DNA of 64,000 nt from contig NZ_JBMHJM010000001.1 of NCBI RefSeq assembly GCF_049747295.1, positions 2,480,001-2,544,000 of the forward strand, read 5' to 3'. The DNA is from Afipia sp049747295 (GTDB lineage: Bacteria > Pseudomonadota > Alphaproteobacteria > Rhizobiales > Xanthobacteraceae). This document shows, one piece after another, positions 1 through 8,210 of this stretch. Numbering within the stretch: the stretch's first letter is position 1; each line of letters begins with the position of its first letter. The translations under genes were made by a program, and so were the position numbers. The notes below the pieces were generated by a model. That model was not told where the DNA came from. It did no database searches and was given only the letters and a program-made list of their open reading frames with translations.

Positions 1-333
1 GGAGCCCTGCAGGCCGACCATCATGATCGGGATCGGCGCCGGGGCGTTGAGGTCGATCTGCTGGCCGTCGGAGCCGAGCGTATCCACGAGCTGGTCGTGG
101 ACGATCTTCACGACCATCTGGCCCGGGGTCACCGACTTGACGACCGTTGCGCCGATGGCTTGCTCGCGGACCTTGTCAGTGAACGAGCGCACCACTTCGA
201 GCGCCACGTCCGCCTCGAGCAGCGCGCGGCGGACCTCGCGCATAGCGGCATCAACGTCGGCTTCCGTCAGCGCGCCGCGCCGGGTCAGCCGATCAAGAAT
301 TCCGCCAAGCTTTTCCGACAGATTGTCGAACAT
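1..333 (-). CDS. ffh: Signal recognition particle protein Ffh (5' part only)
   Basis: This is the N-terminal 111 residues of the SRP GTPase; the rest lies beyond the left window edge. Ffh binds signal peptides through its M domain and docks with FtsY to deliver nascent membrane proteins. The visible part begins MFDNLSEKLGGILDRL, which is typical of the four-helix N domain. It runs through the ALLEADVALEVV segment and ends at GLQGS, the first half of the G1 loop GLQGSGKTT, so the GTPase domain is just starting at base 1. Its receptor gene ftsY lies 6.2 kb away on the plus strand. The identification is firm; only the completeness of the gene cannot be judged. Confidence 0.95.
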   Translation of the reverse strand, partial: MFDNLSEKLGGILDRLTRRGALTEADVDAAMREVRRALLEADVALEVVRSFTDKVREQAIGATVVKSVTPGQMVVKIVHDQLVDTLGSDGQQIDLNAPAPIPIMMVGLQGS

Positions 334-598
334 CGCTGCGCCGTATCCTGTTGTTCAGCCCCGGAATGGAGCAGAATTTCCAAACACATTTACGCCCGAG
401 GGCGCACAGCGCTGTCGGGCGTTGGCCTCCGGCATCCAGCACCGGTCGGCGGGTCGAAAAGAAACTCTTTCCGAGAATTGCGGCGGTTAAAGCCCCCGAA
501 GGCGGAAAAGTCAAGAAAAGTCCGAAAGATGGGGCTTCCCGTCGAATTGCGGGACAGATCCGGGAACCTTACCTCGCATAATACCTGCCATTCGGGCC
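334..598. other. Intergenic region upstream of ffh
   Basis: This non-coding stretch lies between the ffh start and the first palindromic repeat. It should hold the minus-strand ffh promoter and leader, but I see no convincing -35/-10 pair. Short open frames cross it on both strands; none has a good ribosome binding site or a recognisable product. Confidence 0.4.
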
Positions 599-673
599 CT
601 AGTGTTCCGGTTCTGACATTCGTATGAATTCGCAGCAGGCACTTTACGAATGTCAGAACCAAAGGAACACTAG
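599..673. repeat. Palindromic repeat, copy 1A (left half of pair 1)
   Basis: A 75-bp nested hairpin. The outer arms CTAGTGTTCC and GGAACACTAG match perfectly over 10 bp. The inner arms, GGTTCTGACATTCG and its complement, are also perfect and extend to about 16 bp around a loop of about 20 nt. Three unpaired A residues (AAA) sit between the inner and outer arms on the 3' side only. Both ends are CTAG. It faces copy 1B across a 13-bp spacer. Confidence 0.85.
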
Positions 674-686
674 CAAATACAAAACC

Positions 687-765
687 CTAGTGTGGCTTTC
701 GGCTCTGACGTTCCTTCGAAGAGTGCGCAGCAAACCTGGAAGGAACGTCAGAGCCGCCACACTAG
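687..765. repeat. Palindromic repeat, copy 1B (right half of pair 1)
   Basis: A 79-bp nested hairpin with outer arms CTAGTGTGGC and GCCACACTAG and an inner arm GGCTCTGACGTTCC. The unpaired TTT lies on the 5' side, so this copy has the architecture of copy 1A read on the other strand. The two halves are therefore inverted relative to each other. The element ends 6 bp before the start codon of the downstream hydrolase gene, so it forms most of that gene's 5' flank. Confidence 0.85.
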
Positions 766-771
766 GGACCC

Positions 772-1830
772 ATGAAAGTTACCCGCCGCCGTGTTTTTGG
801 CCTGCTTGCCGGCGCCGCCGTCGCCGTGGGGCTGCCCTCTGTCTGGATTTCCCGCATGAAAACCTATGCCGGTCCTCCCTCCGATCACTTTGACGGAACT
901 CAGTTTTTCGACCCTGACGGGGCGCCGCCGCGGCAGTTCTGGGAGGTGCTGCGCTGGCAGCTCACCAAGAAGTCGGCCAAATGGCCCGAAAAGGCGCCCA
1001 GCGGCCATTCGGATGTACCCCCTCCGCGGGTCACGGGCGACAAGGTGCGCTTTTCCTATGTCGGTCACGCGAGTTGGCTGATTCAGACCGCGGGGCTCAA
1101 TCTGCTGATCGACCCGGTGTGGTCGGACCGCTGTTCGCCGTTCACGTTCGCGGGACCAAAGCGCGTCAATGAGCCGGGCATACCGTTCGACAAGCTGCCG
1201 GCCATCGATGCGGTGCTGGTCTCGCACGGCCACTACGATCATCTCGATATCGCCACGCTTTCGAAGCTGGCGGCGAAATTTTCCCCGCGTGTCATCACGC
1301 CGCTCGGCAATGACGTCACGATGAAATCCTACGACAGTGCAATCCGGGCCGAGGCCTTTGACTGGAATGAGCGGACTGAGCTTGGAAACGGGGTCTCGGT
1401 CACGCTGGTGGCGACGCGGCACTGGACTGCACGCGGAGTGTTCGATCGCAACAAGGCGCTGTGGGCGAGTTTCGTGTTGGAGACGCCGGCGGGCAAACTC
1501 TACATCGTCTGCGATTCCGGATATGGCGACGGCAAGCATTTTCGCCGGGTGCGCGATGCCCATGGTCCGCTGCGTGCGGCCATCCTGCCGATCGGTGCCT
1601 ATGAGCCGCGCTGGTTCATGCGTGACCAGCACATGAACCCTGACGATGCGGTGAAAGCGCTGGGTGACTGCGGAGCCGCGGTGGCGCTGGCGCATCACCA
1701 CGGCACGTTTCAGCTCACCGACGAGGCAATCGATGCGCCGGTGAAGGATCTTGCGGTGGCACTCGATGCCGCCAAGGTGCCGCGCGACAAATTCGTCGCG
1801 CTGAAGCCGGGACAGGTGTTCGAAATCTAG
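772..1830 (+). CDS. Exported MBL-fold metal-dependent hydrolase (UlaG / NAPE-PLD-like)
   Basis: A 352-residue protein with the metallo-beta-lactamase fold; the substrate is not predictable. The N-terminus has TRRRVFGL followed by a hydrophobic stretch to about residue 24, which resembles a twin-arginine or membrane-anchoring signal. The metal motif HGHYDHLD lies at 152-159. A further histidine is at 217 (ATRHW), an aspartate near 248 (VCDSGYGDG), and a histidine cluster AHHHG near 307. This order matches the UlaG / N-acyl-phosphatidylethanolamine phospholipase D branch. The ATG follows palindromic repeat 1B by only 6 bp, so the usual ribosome binding site is missing or lies inside the repeat. 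The gene converges on the SIMPL gene with a 7-bp gap. Confidence 0.82.
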   Translation: MKVTRRRVFGLLAGAAVAVGLPSVWISRMKTYAGPPSDHFDGTQFFDPDGAPPRQFWEVLRWQLTKKSAKWPEKAPSGHSDVPPPRVTGDKVRFSYVGHASWLIQTAGLNLLIDPVWSDRCSPFTFAGPKRVNEPGIPFDKLPAIDAVLVSHGHYDHLDIATLSKLAAKFSPRVITPLGNDVTMKSYDSAIRAEAFDWNERTELGNGVSVTLVATRHWTARGVFDRNKALWASFVLETPAGKLYIVCDSGYGDGKHFRRVRDAHGPLRAAILPIGAYEPRWFMRDQHMNPDDAVKALGDCGAAVALAHHHGTFQLTDEAIDAPVKDLAVALDAAKVPRDKFVALKPGQVFEI

Positions 1831-1837
1831 TGACGCT

Positions 1838-2539
1838 TTACTGCGCTTTAGACTTCAACTCATATGACACGCTGACGGTCACACGCAGAGTTTCTTCGCC
1901 TTGCGCCACGGGAGCCGCGGCCGAAACTCCGGCGGCCATCTTGCGATAGGGAATCGGGCCGGGCGTGCTTTCTTCCGAGATACTTAATGGTACGCCGACC
2001 GAGACCTCGGCGGCGCGCGCGTAGATTTCAGCTTTCCGCCGTGCGTCGCCGATCGCCTCGACGCGCGCTTCATCGAGCAATTTCGACGCTTTCGAGACCA
2101 GGAAGCTGATCCCGCTGATTTCGTTGGCACCGGATCCCACCAGTACGTCGATGGTTTCAGCAACCTTGGTGATGTCGCGGATCGTCACTGTCACACGATT
2201 GCTGGCGCGGTAGCCGACGATCTGAAACGGCGCGTTGGCGTTGCGGCTTGCAGCGCTCTGCGGCGACAGCGACAGGCGAGACGTCTGGATGTCCTTTTCC
2301 GCGATGCCTGCGTTCTTCAACGAGAGCAGCACGCCGTTCATCGCCTTGTTGTTGGCGTCGCTCGCTTCGCGTGCGGTCTTGGCTTCGGTTGTGACACCGC
2401 TGTCGATCTGCGCGACATCGGGCGGCACTGAAATCGTCGCTTCGCCATTGACCGTAATTGTTGGCGGCGCATTTTGTCCGAACGCTGATGAGGCCGTGCA
2501 GGCAAGAGCGATTGCGATGATGGCGGAACGGGCACGCAT
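1838..2539 (-). CDS. SIMPL-domain (DUF541) periplasmic protein
   Basis: A 233-residue exported protein of the SIMPL/DUF541 family. Members sit in the periplasm or outer membrane and have poorly defined roles in oxidative stress or signalling. The start MRARSAIIAIALACTASSAF gives a clean signal peptide cleaved before QNAPPTITVNGE. The mature part has the family pattern: VNGEATISVPPDVAQID, then DIQTSRLSLSPQ and a C-terminal TVSVSYELK strand. I chose the ATG with GGAG 8-9 bases upstream. A GTG at 2560 that overlaps the stop of the upstream gene is an alternative, in which case the two genes are translationally coupled. Confidence 0.82.
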   Translation of the reverse strand: MRARSAIIAIALACTASSAFGQNAPPTITVNGEATISVPPDVAQIDSGVTTEAKTAREASDANNKAMNGVLLSLKNAGIAEKDIQTSRLSLSPQSAASRNANAPFQIVGYRASNRVTVTIRDITKVAETIDVLVGSGANEISGISFLVSKASKLLDEARVEAIGDARRKAEIYARAAEVSVGVPLSISEESTPGPIPYRKMAAGVSAAAPVAQGEETLRVTVSVSYELKSKAQ

Positions 2540-2556
2540 TCTAGGACTCCGGGTGT

Positions 2557-3375
2557 TCACTTGAGCGGCACGAACACGTTGATGATGAGCTTGTCCTCCG
2601 TTGTATTCAACGGATCGGTCACATACTCCTCAATGAACGTATCTTTGGCCTCGAGCTTTTTCTCGTCGAGATAATTGGTAATCGCTTCGTAGGTGTTGTC
2701 CATGTTGTCGTAGGATCCGCGATGAACGAACTTCAGCGTCGGGCCTTCGGGTGACGTGCCGATGCTCATTCCCTTGGTGAGGTTCTTTGGATCCTGATCG
2801 ACCGGAATTTCAGCCTGATAGGTGAAGCCGTTATCGTCGGTTGACGTGTAGACAATGATGACAGATCCGGCAGGCTTGATGTTCTGCTTGTCCAAAAATG
2901 TAGAAAGCGATTTCAGCGAGCCGACAATCGTCTCAAACGCCGAATCCCAGGTGGCTGAGCTCTTGAGCATCAGCACTTTCTTTGCCGTCAGGGTTTGTTC
3001 TTCGCCGAATGGATCTGCGGACTTTGGCGCGGTGGTCGCCGGGGGCGCTTCCGCAGCAGGGGGTGGAGCGGCGGGCGGGGTTGCAGGCGTTTGCGCCGTC
3101 GCGGGCGGCGCGACCGGGGCGGGGGTCTCGGCTGTCGGCGCAGGCGGCGCGGCCGGGACTGCGGGTGTCGCCGCTGGTGGTGGCGGTGGCGTTTGTGCCG
3201 GTGCAGGTGCGGCTACGGGAGGCGTTGTTTGCGCCGGGGTGGTTGGTGCTGGGCTCGCCGGCGAACTGGCCGGTGGGGGCGGCGACTGCGCGAGGCTCCC
3301 CGGAAAATCGGACCACACCGCTGCTGCCACGACGGCCGCCATGACCACCAGGATCAAAACGCGGGCATTGTTCAT
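2557..3375 (-). CDS. Pro/Ala-rich exported protein with a GyrI-like C-terminal domain
   Basis: A 272-residue protein in three parts: a hydrophobic N-terminal anchor or signal (RVLILVVMAAVVAAAVW), a low-complexity Pro/Ala/Thr region at about residues 30-120, and a folded domain from about 130 to the end. The last part resembles the GyrI / effector-binding (SOUL-like) fold: it has GSVIIVYTSTDDNGFTYQAE, then FVHRGSYDNMDNTYEAI and a final IINVFVPLK strand. Such domains bind small molecules in regulators or stand alone. Here there is no DNA-binding part, and the likely location is the periplasm. It is read just ahead of the SIMPL gene, probably as one transcript. The family assignment is moderate and the function unknown. 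Confidence 0.7.
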   Translation of the reverse strand: MNNARVLILVVMAAVVAAAVWSDFPGSLAQSPPPPASSPASPAPTTPAQTTPPVAAPAPAQTPPPPPAATPAVPAAPPAPTAETPAPVAPPATAQTPATPPAAPPPAAEAPPATTAPKSADPFGEEQTLTAKKVLMLKSSATWDSAFETIVGSLKSLSTFLDKQNIKPAGSVIIVYTSTDDNGFTYQAEIPVDQDPKNLTKGMSIGTSPEGPTLKFVHRGSYDNMDNTYEAITNYLDEKKLEAKDTFIEEYVTDPLNTTEDKLIINVFVPLK

Positions 3376-3619
3376 GTAGCGGTCTCCATCAGCGCAAAAA
3401 CATAATTATTCATCGCAAGCGGCTGCGTGGATGTTACCACGAACCACTTCGCTCCGTCTTCCGACGGCATGCGGGCAAAGTGGGGCCATAGTCTGACGCC
3501 ACGGCTCTGGCCAATTCCATCCGTATTCGCCATATACACCAGTGCCCGATCTGACTTTGCCTCGTTTTGCATCGTTCTAAGCGACTTGCGATCTTATCCA
3601 CCGGGCATAGGACACCACC

Positions 3620-4492
3620 ATGAGCGCCCTCGCCAATCACAGCTTCGCTAAGATGAACGGTATCGGTAACGAGATCGTCGTTGTCGATCTGCGTGATTCG
3701 GCGGGCAAAATTACGCCCGAAGAAGCCCGCGCGATCGCATCGCCCTCGGGTGTGCCTTACGACCAATTGATGGTGTTGCACGCCCCGCGCACGCAAGGCA
3801 CCAACGCCTTTATCCGAATTTATAATAATGACGGCTCCGAAGCTGCCGCCTGCGGCAACGGTATGCGCTGCGTGGCGCGGCAGGTGTTCGCAGAAACGGG
3901 CAAGGATGCGCTGACGTTTGAGACGCGAGCCGGCGTCTTGAACTGTTGGCAGGGGCCATCGCCCGGCCTTTTCACGGTCGATATGGGACCGCCGAAATTC
4001 GGCTGGCAGGATATCCCGCTGGCGGAAGAATTCCGCGACACCCGTTCCATTGAGTTGCAGATCGGCCCCATCGATGCGCCGGTGTTGCACACGCCGTCCG
4101 TGGTCAGCATGGGTAATCCGCATGCGATCTTCTGGGTGGATGACATCTACGCCTATGATCTTGAGCGTTTCGGACCGTTGCTTGAGAATCACCCGATCTT
4201 TCCCGATCGGGCCAACATCACCCTCGCGCAGATTGTCGATCGCGAACACATCGTCATGCGTACATGGGAGCGTGGGGCCGGTTTGACCAAGGCCTGTGGT
4301 TCGGCGGCTTGCGCCACCGCCGTGGCCGCCGCGCGCCTGCGCCGTACCGGGCGGACGGTGCATATGACGTTGCCGGGCGGTGAGCTCACGATCGAATGGC
4401 GCGAGAGCGATGATCATGTCCTGATGACTGGTCCAGCGGCATTCGAGTTCGAGGGCCGCTTCGATCCTGCATTGTTCGCCAACGTCGCTTGA
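3620..4492 (+). CDS. dapF: Diaminopimelate epimerase
   Basis: Converts LL- to meso-diaminopimelate, the last step before lysine and the source of the peptidoglycan cross-linking residue. The protein has 290 residues, the usual length. The two catalytic cysteines are present in their expected contexts: C78 in AACGNGMRC and C226 in KACGSAACA. The N-terminal FAKMNGIGNEIVVVD strand is diagnostic. The gene overlaps no neighbour, and mtaB starts one base after its stop, so the two are co-transcribed. The dapF-mtaB-ftsY order is common in Bradyrhizobium relatives. Confidence 0.96.
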   Translation: MSALANHSFAKMNGIGNEIVVVDLRDSAGKITPEEARAIASPSGVPYDQLMVLHAPRTQGTNAFIRIYNNDGSEAAACGNGMRCVARQVFAETGKDALTFETRAGVLNCWQGPSPGLFTVDMGPPKFGWQDIPLAEEFRDTRSIELQIGPIDAPVLHTPSVVSMGNPHAIFWVDDIYAYDLERFGPLLENHPIFPDRANITLAQIVDREHIVMRTWERGAGLTKACGSAACATAVAAARLRRTGRTVHMTLPGGELTIEWRESDDHVLMTGPAAFEFEGRFDPALFANVA

Positions 4493-4493
4493 G

Positions 4494-5765
4494 ATGACGG
4501 TCGATGTCGTCACATTTGGATGCCGTTTGAATGCCTTCGAATCGGAGGTGATCAAGCGTGAGGCCGAGGGGGCGGGCATCGGCGACGCCATTGTCATCAA
4601 TACTTGTGCCGTGACCAATGAAGCGGTGGCGCAGGCCCGCCAGACCATCCGCAAGCTGCGCCGTGAACAGCCGGATGCGCGAATTATCGTGACGGGATGT
4701 GCCGCGCAGACCCAGGCGCAGATGTTTGCCGGGATGAGCGAAGTCGATCGCGTGCTCGGCAATGACGACAAGATGCGCAGCGAAGCATGGCGTGCCACCC
4801 GTGCGATGTTCGAGGCGCCGACGCCTGGGGACATGTCAGCGGAGCGGAAGATCGCCGTGGCCGACATCATGGCGGTCACCGAGATGGCACCGCATTTGGT
4901 CGACGGATTTCACACCGGTCTGCCGCGCGTGTTCGTGCAGGTTCAGAACGGCTGCGACCATCGCTGCACGTTCTGCATCATTCCTTATGGACGCGGGAAT
5001 TCGCGTTCTCTGGCTATGGGCGTGGTGGTCGATCAGATTCGCACGCTCGTTGATGCCGGGCACGCCGAGATCGTCCTGACCGGTGTCGATCTGACGAGTT
5101 ATGGCGCCGACTTGCCGGGCGCACCCAAGCTCGGGACGCTGACGAAGCAGATTCTCAAGCATGTTCCCGATTTGAAGAGGCTGCGCATCTCCTCGATCGA
5201 TTCCATCGAGGTTGATCGTGACCTCCTCGACGTGATCGCCGGCGATGAACGATTGATGCCGCATTTGCATCTGTCCCTTCAGGCTGGCGACGATCTCGTC
5301 CTGAAACGCATGAAGCGGCGTCACTCGCGTGCGGACGCGGTTGAATTTTGCCGGCAGGTGCGCCGGTTGCGGCCCGAGATGGCATTCGGCGCTGATATCA
5401 TCGCGGGTTTTCCGACCGAGACCGAAGAGATGTTTACGCGCTCGCAGACTCTCGTCGAGGAATGCGATCTGACGTTTCTGCACGTGTTCCCCTATTCGCC
5501 GCGCCCCGGCACGCCGGCCGCACGGATGCCGCAGGTCGATGGTCGCGCCATCAAGGATCGGGCAAAGCGCTTACGGGCAACCGGTGACGCCGCTTTGCGC
5601 CGGAGGCTCGATGCGGAAACAGGCGCGACACGGCAGGTGCTGATCGAAAGTGGAACTCAAGGCCGCACCGAACACTTTGTGCCGGTCGCCATCAAAGGTT
5701 TTGCGCCGGGATCAGTCTGTACCTTGAAAATAGCCGGTCACGACGGTGCGCGGCTATTCGGCTGA
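4494..5765 (+). CDS. mtaB: tRNA t6A37 methylthiotransferase MtaB
   Basis: A radical-SAM enzyme that adds a methylthio group to N6-threonylcarbamoyladenosine at position 37 of ANN-decoding tRNAs. The N-terminal MTTase domain shows VTFGCRLNAFESEV and INTCAVTNEA, with cysteines for the auxiliary cluster. The radical-SAM cluster motif CDHRCTFC gives C154, C158 and C161. The C-terminal part (RTEHFVPVAI) is a short TRAM-like region. At 423 residues it fits MtaB rather than the longer MiaB, and the motif order supports that. Its 3' end overlaps the convergent pseudouridine synthase gene by 12 bp. Confidence 0.92.
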   Translation: MTVDVVTFGCRLNAFESEVIKREAEGAGIGDAIVINTCAVTNEAVAQARQTIRKLRREQPDARIIVTGCAAQTQAQMFAGMSEVDRVLGNDDKMRSEAWRATRAMFEAPTPGDMSAERKIAVADIMAVTEMAPHLVDGFHTGLPRVFVQVQNGCDHRCTFCIIPYGRGNSRSLAMGVVVDQIRTLVDAGHAEIVLTGVDLTSYGADLPGAPKLGTLTKQILKHVPDLKRLRISSIDSIEVDRDLLDVIAGDERLMPHLHLSLQAGDDLVLKRMKRRHSRADAVEFCRQVRRLRPEMAFGADIIAGFPTETEEMFTRSQTLVEECDLTFLHVFPYSPRPGTPAARMPQVDGRAIKDRAKRLRATGDAALRRRLDAETGATRQVLIESGTQGRTEHFVPVAIKGFAPGSVCTLKIAGHDGARLFG

Positions 5766-6488
5766 AACCCCTGCTTCTTGGGTGGAGGCTTCATTGCCCG
5801 TCCATCCGCAGGCGCGCAGCCGTTCGTGAAGATGAGCGGGTGCGGGGGCTGCCACCCGCACAGGCGGTTTGTTCTTCGAGAGCGGAATCACGATTTCGCG
5901 TGCGTGCAGATGCAGAGTGGGTTCGCCGAAGCGCGGACCGTTGCCGTAAATATTGTCACCGACGATGGGCCAGCCGCTGGCTGCACAATGCACGCGCAAT
6001 TGATGGGTGCGTCCGGTAATCGGCTCCATGGCGAGCCATGTCATGCCGTTGCCACGCCCGAGAACCTTCCATTTGGTCAGCGACGGAAACCCGTTCGGGT
6101 CAGGCTTTTGCCACCATCCTCGTTCTTCATTGAGCCGGCCGAGCGCAATGTCGATTTCACCCTCGTCCGAGCTAGGTCCCCCTTCCACCACGGCCCAGTA
6201 GGTCTTGGAAACCTTGCTGTGCTTGAACAGGAGATTGAGGGACGCAGTCGCCTTGCGGTGGCGTCCCAGGACGAGACAACCCGAGGTGTCGCGATCAAGA
6301 CGGTGCACGAGAACCGGCGGGCGCGGCAGACCGTAGCGCAGAGCGTCGAATGAGGCCTCCAGATTCGGGCCGCCTTTGGGGCCGCGATGCACCGGAATAC
6401 CCGCCGGCTTGTCGATCACCAGCATCAGCCCGTCGCGATGAAGCACGCGGGAGAGGATTTCGTCTGGTGTCGGTTGTGGCGTATCCAT
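5754..6488 (-). CDS. RluA-family pseudouridine synthase
   Basis: A 244-residue RNA pseudouridine synthase. The catalytic motif HRLDRDTSG is at 62-70 with the nucleophile at D65. Before it comes the family strand VIDKPAGIPVH, and later comes GRTHQLRVHCA. There is no N-terminal S4 domain, so this is the compact RluA/TruC-like form; whether it targets rRNA or tRNA cannot be told. The start ATG gives MDTPQPTPDEIL. An upstream TTG at 6572 would extend the protein across the ftsY start codon and is unlikely. The gene is divergent from ftsY with about 50 bp between the starts. Confidence 0.88.
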   Translation of the reverse strand: MDTPQPTPDEILSRVLHRDGLMLVIDKPAGIPVHRGPKGGPNLEASFDALRYGLPRPPVLVHRLDRDTSGCLVLGRHRKATASLNLLFKHSKVSKTYWAVVEGGPSSDEGEIDIALGRLNEERGWWQKPDPNGFPSLTKWKVLGRGNGMTWLAMEPITGRTHQLRVHCAASGWPIVGDNIYGNGPRFGEPTLHLHAREIVIPLSKNKPPVRVAAPAPAHLHERLRACGWTGNEASTQEAGVSAE

Positions 6489-6539
6489 TTTTGCAGGCGG
6501 CTTTCGTTTGATGTCCGAACCGGGTAACACACCCTTCCC

Positions 6540-7487
6540 ATGAGCGACAGTACACAAGACCAACCGAAGCAAAGCTGGTGGCGGCGCCTGTCCGCCGGAT
6601 TGAAGCGAACGTCGAGTTCGATCGGCAGCGCCGTGGCGGATCTCGTCACCAAGCGAAAGCTCGACGGCGCGATGATCGAGGACATCGAGGATGTCCTGCT
6701 GCGCGCCGATCTTGGAACCGACGTTGCCGCGCGCATCGCGGAAGCGGTAGGCAAGGGACGTTATGACAAGTCGGTCTCGGCCGACGATGTAACCGCGATT
6801 GTTGCCGCCGAGGTGGAAAAGGTTCTCGCGCCCGTTGCGAAGCCGCTGGAGATCGATGCGAGCCAGAAGCCGTTCGTCATTCTCGTGGTGGGTGTCAACG
6901 GTTCCGGCAAGACCACGACGATCGGCAAGCTCGCTGCCAAGTTCTCCGCGGAGGGCCGCAAGGTCATGCTGGCCGCAGGGGATACGTTCCGCGCCGCGGC
7001 CATCGAGCAGTTGAAGGTCTGGGGTGAGCGCACGAAGTCGCCGGTGATTGCGCGCGCGCAGGGATCGGATTCTGCAAGTCTTGCCTTTGAGGCGATTGAA
7101 GCCGCGAAGGCTGACGCTCGTGACGTTTTATTGATCGATACGGCTGGCCGGCTGCAAAACAAGACCGAGCTGATGATCGAGCTCGAAAAGGTCGTACGCG
7201 TCATCAAGAAAGTGGACGCGTCGGCACCGCACGCCGTGCTGCTGGTGCTCGATGCCACCGTCGGCCAGAACGCATTGTCGCAGGTCGATGCATTTCACAA
7301 GACGGCTGGTGTCACCGGCCTCGTGATGACCAAGCTCGACGGCACCGCGCGCGGCGGCATTCTCGTCGCGCTGTCGGCCAAATACAAACTTCCGGTCCAT
7401 TTCATCGGTGTCGGCGAAGGTGTCGATGATCTTGCGCCGTTTACCGCTCTTGACTTCGCCCGCGCCATCGCGGGACGCGAAAACTAA
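6540..7487 (+). CDS. ftsY: Signal recognition particle receptor FtsY
   Basis: The SRP receptor GTPase, which pairs with Ffh at the membrane. The protein has 315 residues with almost no acidic A domain and begins directly with the NG module, as in many alphaproteobacteria. GTPase motifs are G1 GVNGSGKTTTIGKLA from residue 118, DTFRAAAIEQL, DTAGR and TKLDGTARGG. It ends at the conserved GEGVDDLAPF segment. A small membrane protein gene follows after 12 bp, probably in the same transcript. Confidence 0.96.
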   Translation: MSDSTQDQPKQSWWRRLSAGLKRTSSSIGSAVADLVTKRKLDGAMIEDIEDVLLRADLGTDVAARIAEAVGKGRYDKSVSADDVTAIVAAEVEKVLAPVAKPLEIDASQKPFVILVVGVNGSGKTTTIGKLAAKFSAEGRKVMLAAGDTFRAAAIEQLKVWGERTKSPVIARAQGSDSASLAFEAIEAAKADARDVLLIDTAGRLQNKTELMIELEKVVRVIKKVDASAPHAVLLVLDATVGQNALSQVDAFHKTAGVTGLVMTKLDGTARGGILVALSAKYKLPVHFIGVGEGVDDLAPFTALDFARAIAGREN

Positions 7488-7499
7488 AGGATAGCCGAC

Positions 7500-8117
7500 T
7501 TGGAAAAGTCCGATTTGGAAAAATCCGCGCCGCATCCGCTGTTCAAGCTGGCCACTGAACTTGGCCCCTTGCTGATCTTCTTCGGAGCGAATGCGAAGTT
7601 TGGATTGTTCGTCGCCACGGGCGCGTTCATGGTCGCGGTGGTCGCCGCAATCATCGCGTCTTATGTGGTGACGCGCCATGTGCCGTTGATGGCCATCGTG
7701 ACAGCGGTGATCGTGCTGGTGTTCGGCGGCCTGACGCTGGTGCTGCACGACGAGACCTTCATTAAAGTCAAGCCGACGATCATCTATGGGCTGTTTGCCG
7801 GGACGCTTGGCACCGGACTACTGCTGGGACGGTCCTTCATCGCCGTCATGTTCGATCAGATGTTCAATCTGACGCCGACGGGGTGGCGACTTTTGACCAT
7901 CCGCTGGATGATCTTCTTTGCAGGCATGGCGGTGCTCAATGAAATCATCTGGCGGACGCAGACCACCGATTTCTGGGTCGCGTTCAAGGCGTTCGGCGTG
8001 ATTCCAATTACGGTGATCTTCGCGATGCTGCAGACGCCGCTGATCAAGCGCTACCATCTCGAGCCGGCGACGGACGAGGCGAGCGATATCGAGCGCGGCG
8101 ACATCAGCAAGGGTTGA
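7500..8117 (+). CDS. yciB: Inner-membrane septation protein A (YciB/IspZ family)
   Basis: A 205-residue polytopic membrane protein of the YciB / intracellular septation protein A family, linked in enterobacteria to envelope integrity and division. Family-typical segments include LATELGPLLIFF near the start, VKPTIIYGLFAG and GWRLLTIRWMIFF. Five or six membrane spans are visible, with a charged cytoplasmic tail. The likely start is TTG, because no ATG or GTG precedes the conserved N-terminal helix. It lies 12 bp downstream of ftsY and ends at a strong bidirectional terminator. Confidence 0.87.
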   Translation: MEKSDLEKSAPHPLFKLATELGPLLIFFGANAKFGLFVATGAFMVAVVAAIIASYVVTRHVPLMAIVTAVIVLVFGGLTLVLHDETFIKVKPTIIYGLFAGTLGTGLLLGRSFIAVMFDQMFNLTPTGWRLLTIRWMIFFAGMAVLNEIIWRTQTTDFWVAFKAFGVIPITVIFAMLQTPLIKRYHLEPATDEASDIERGDISKG

Positions 8118-8156
8118 GTTTTAACCCCACTTCTCCGGCTCATGGTCAGAACAAAC

Positions 8157-8188
8157 AAAAACGCACCGGCATGACCGGTGCGTTTTTG
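8157..8188. terminator. Bidirectional rho-independent terminator
   Basis: The arms ACGCACCGG and CCGGTGCGT enclose a 5-base loop (CATGA). A-rich sequence lies on the left and TTTTTG on the right, so the hairpin carries a U-tract in either direction. It separates the convergent yciB and ccmG ends and serves both the ftsY-yciB and ccm transcripts. Confidence 0.88.
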
Positions 8189-8210
8189 CTTGTGAGGCAA
8201 ATGGGTGCAC

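Noticed and set aside
599..765. Palindromic repeats as a CRISPR array
   Set aside because: There are no regular direct repeats with unique spacers and no cas genes; the copies are dispersed inverted hairpins.
2855..3379. A Gly/Ala-rich 174-codon plus-strand frame
   Set aside because: It is the antisense of the Pro/Ala-rich linker of the GyrI-like protein; the low complexity explains the open frame.
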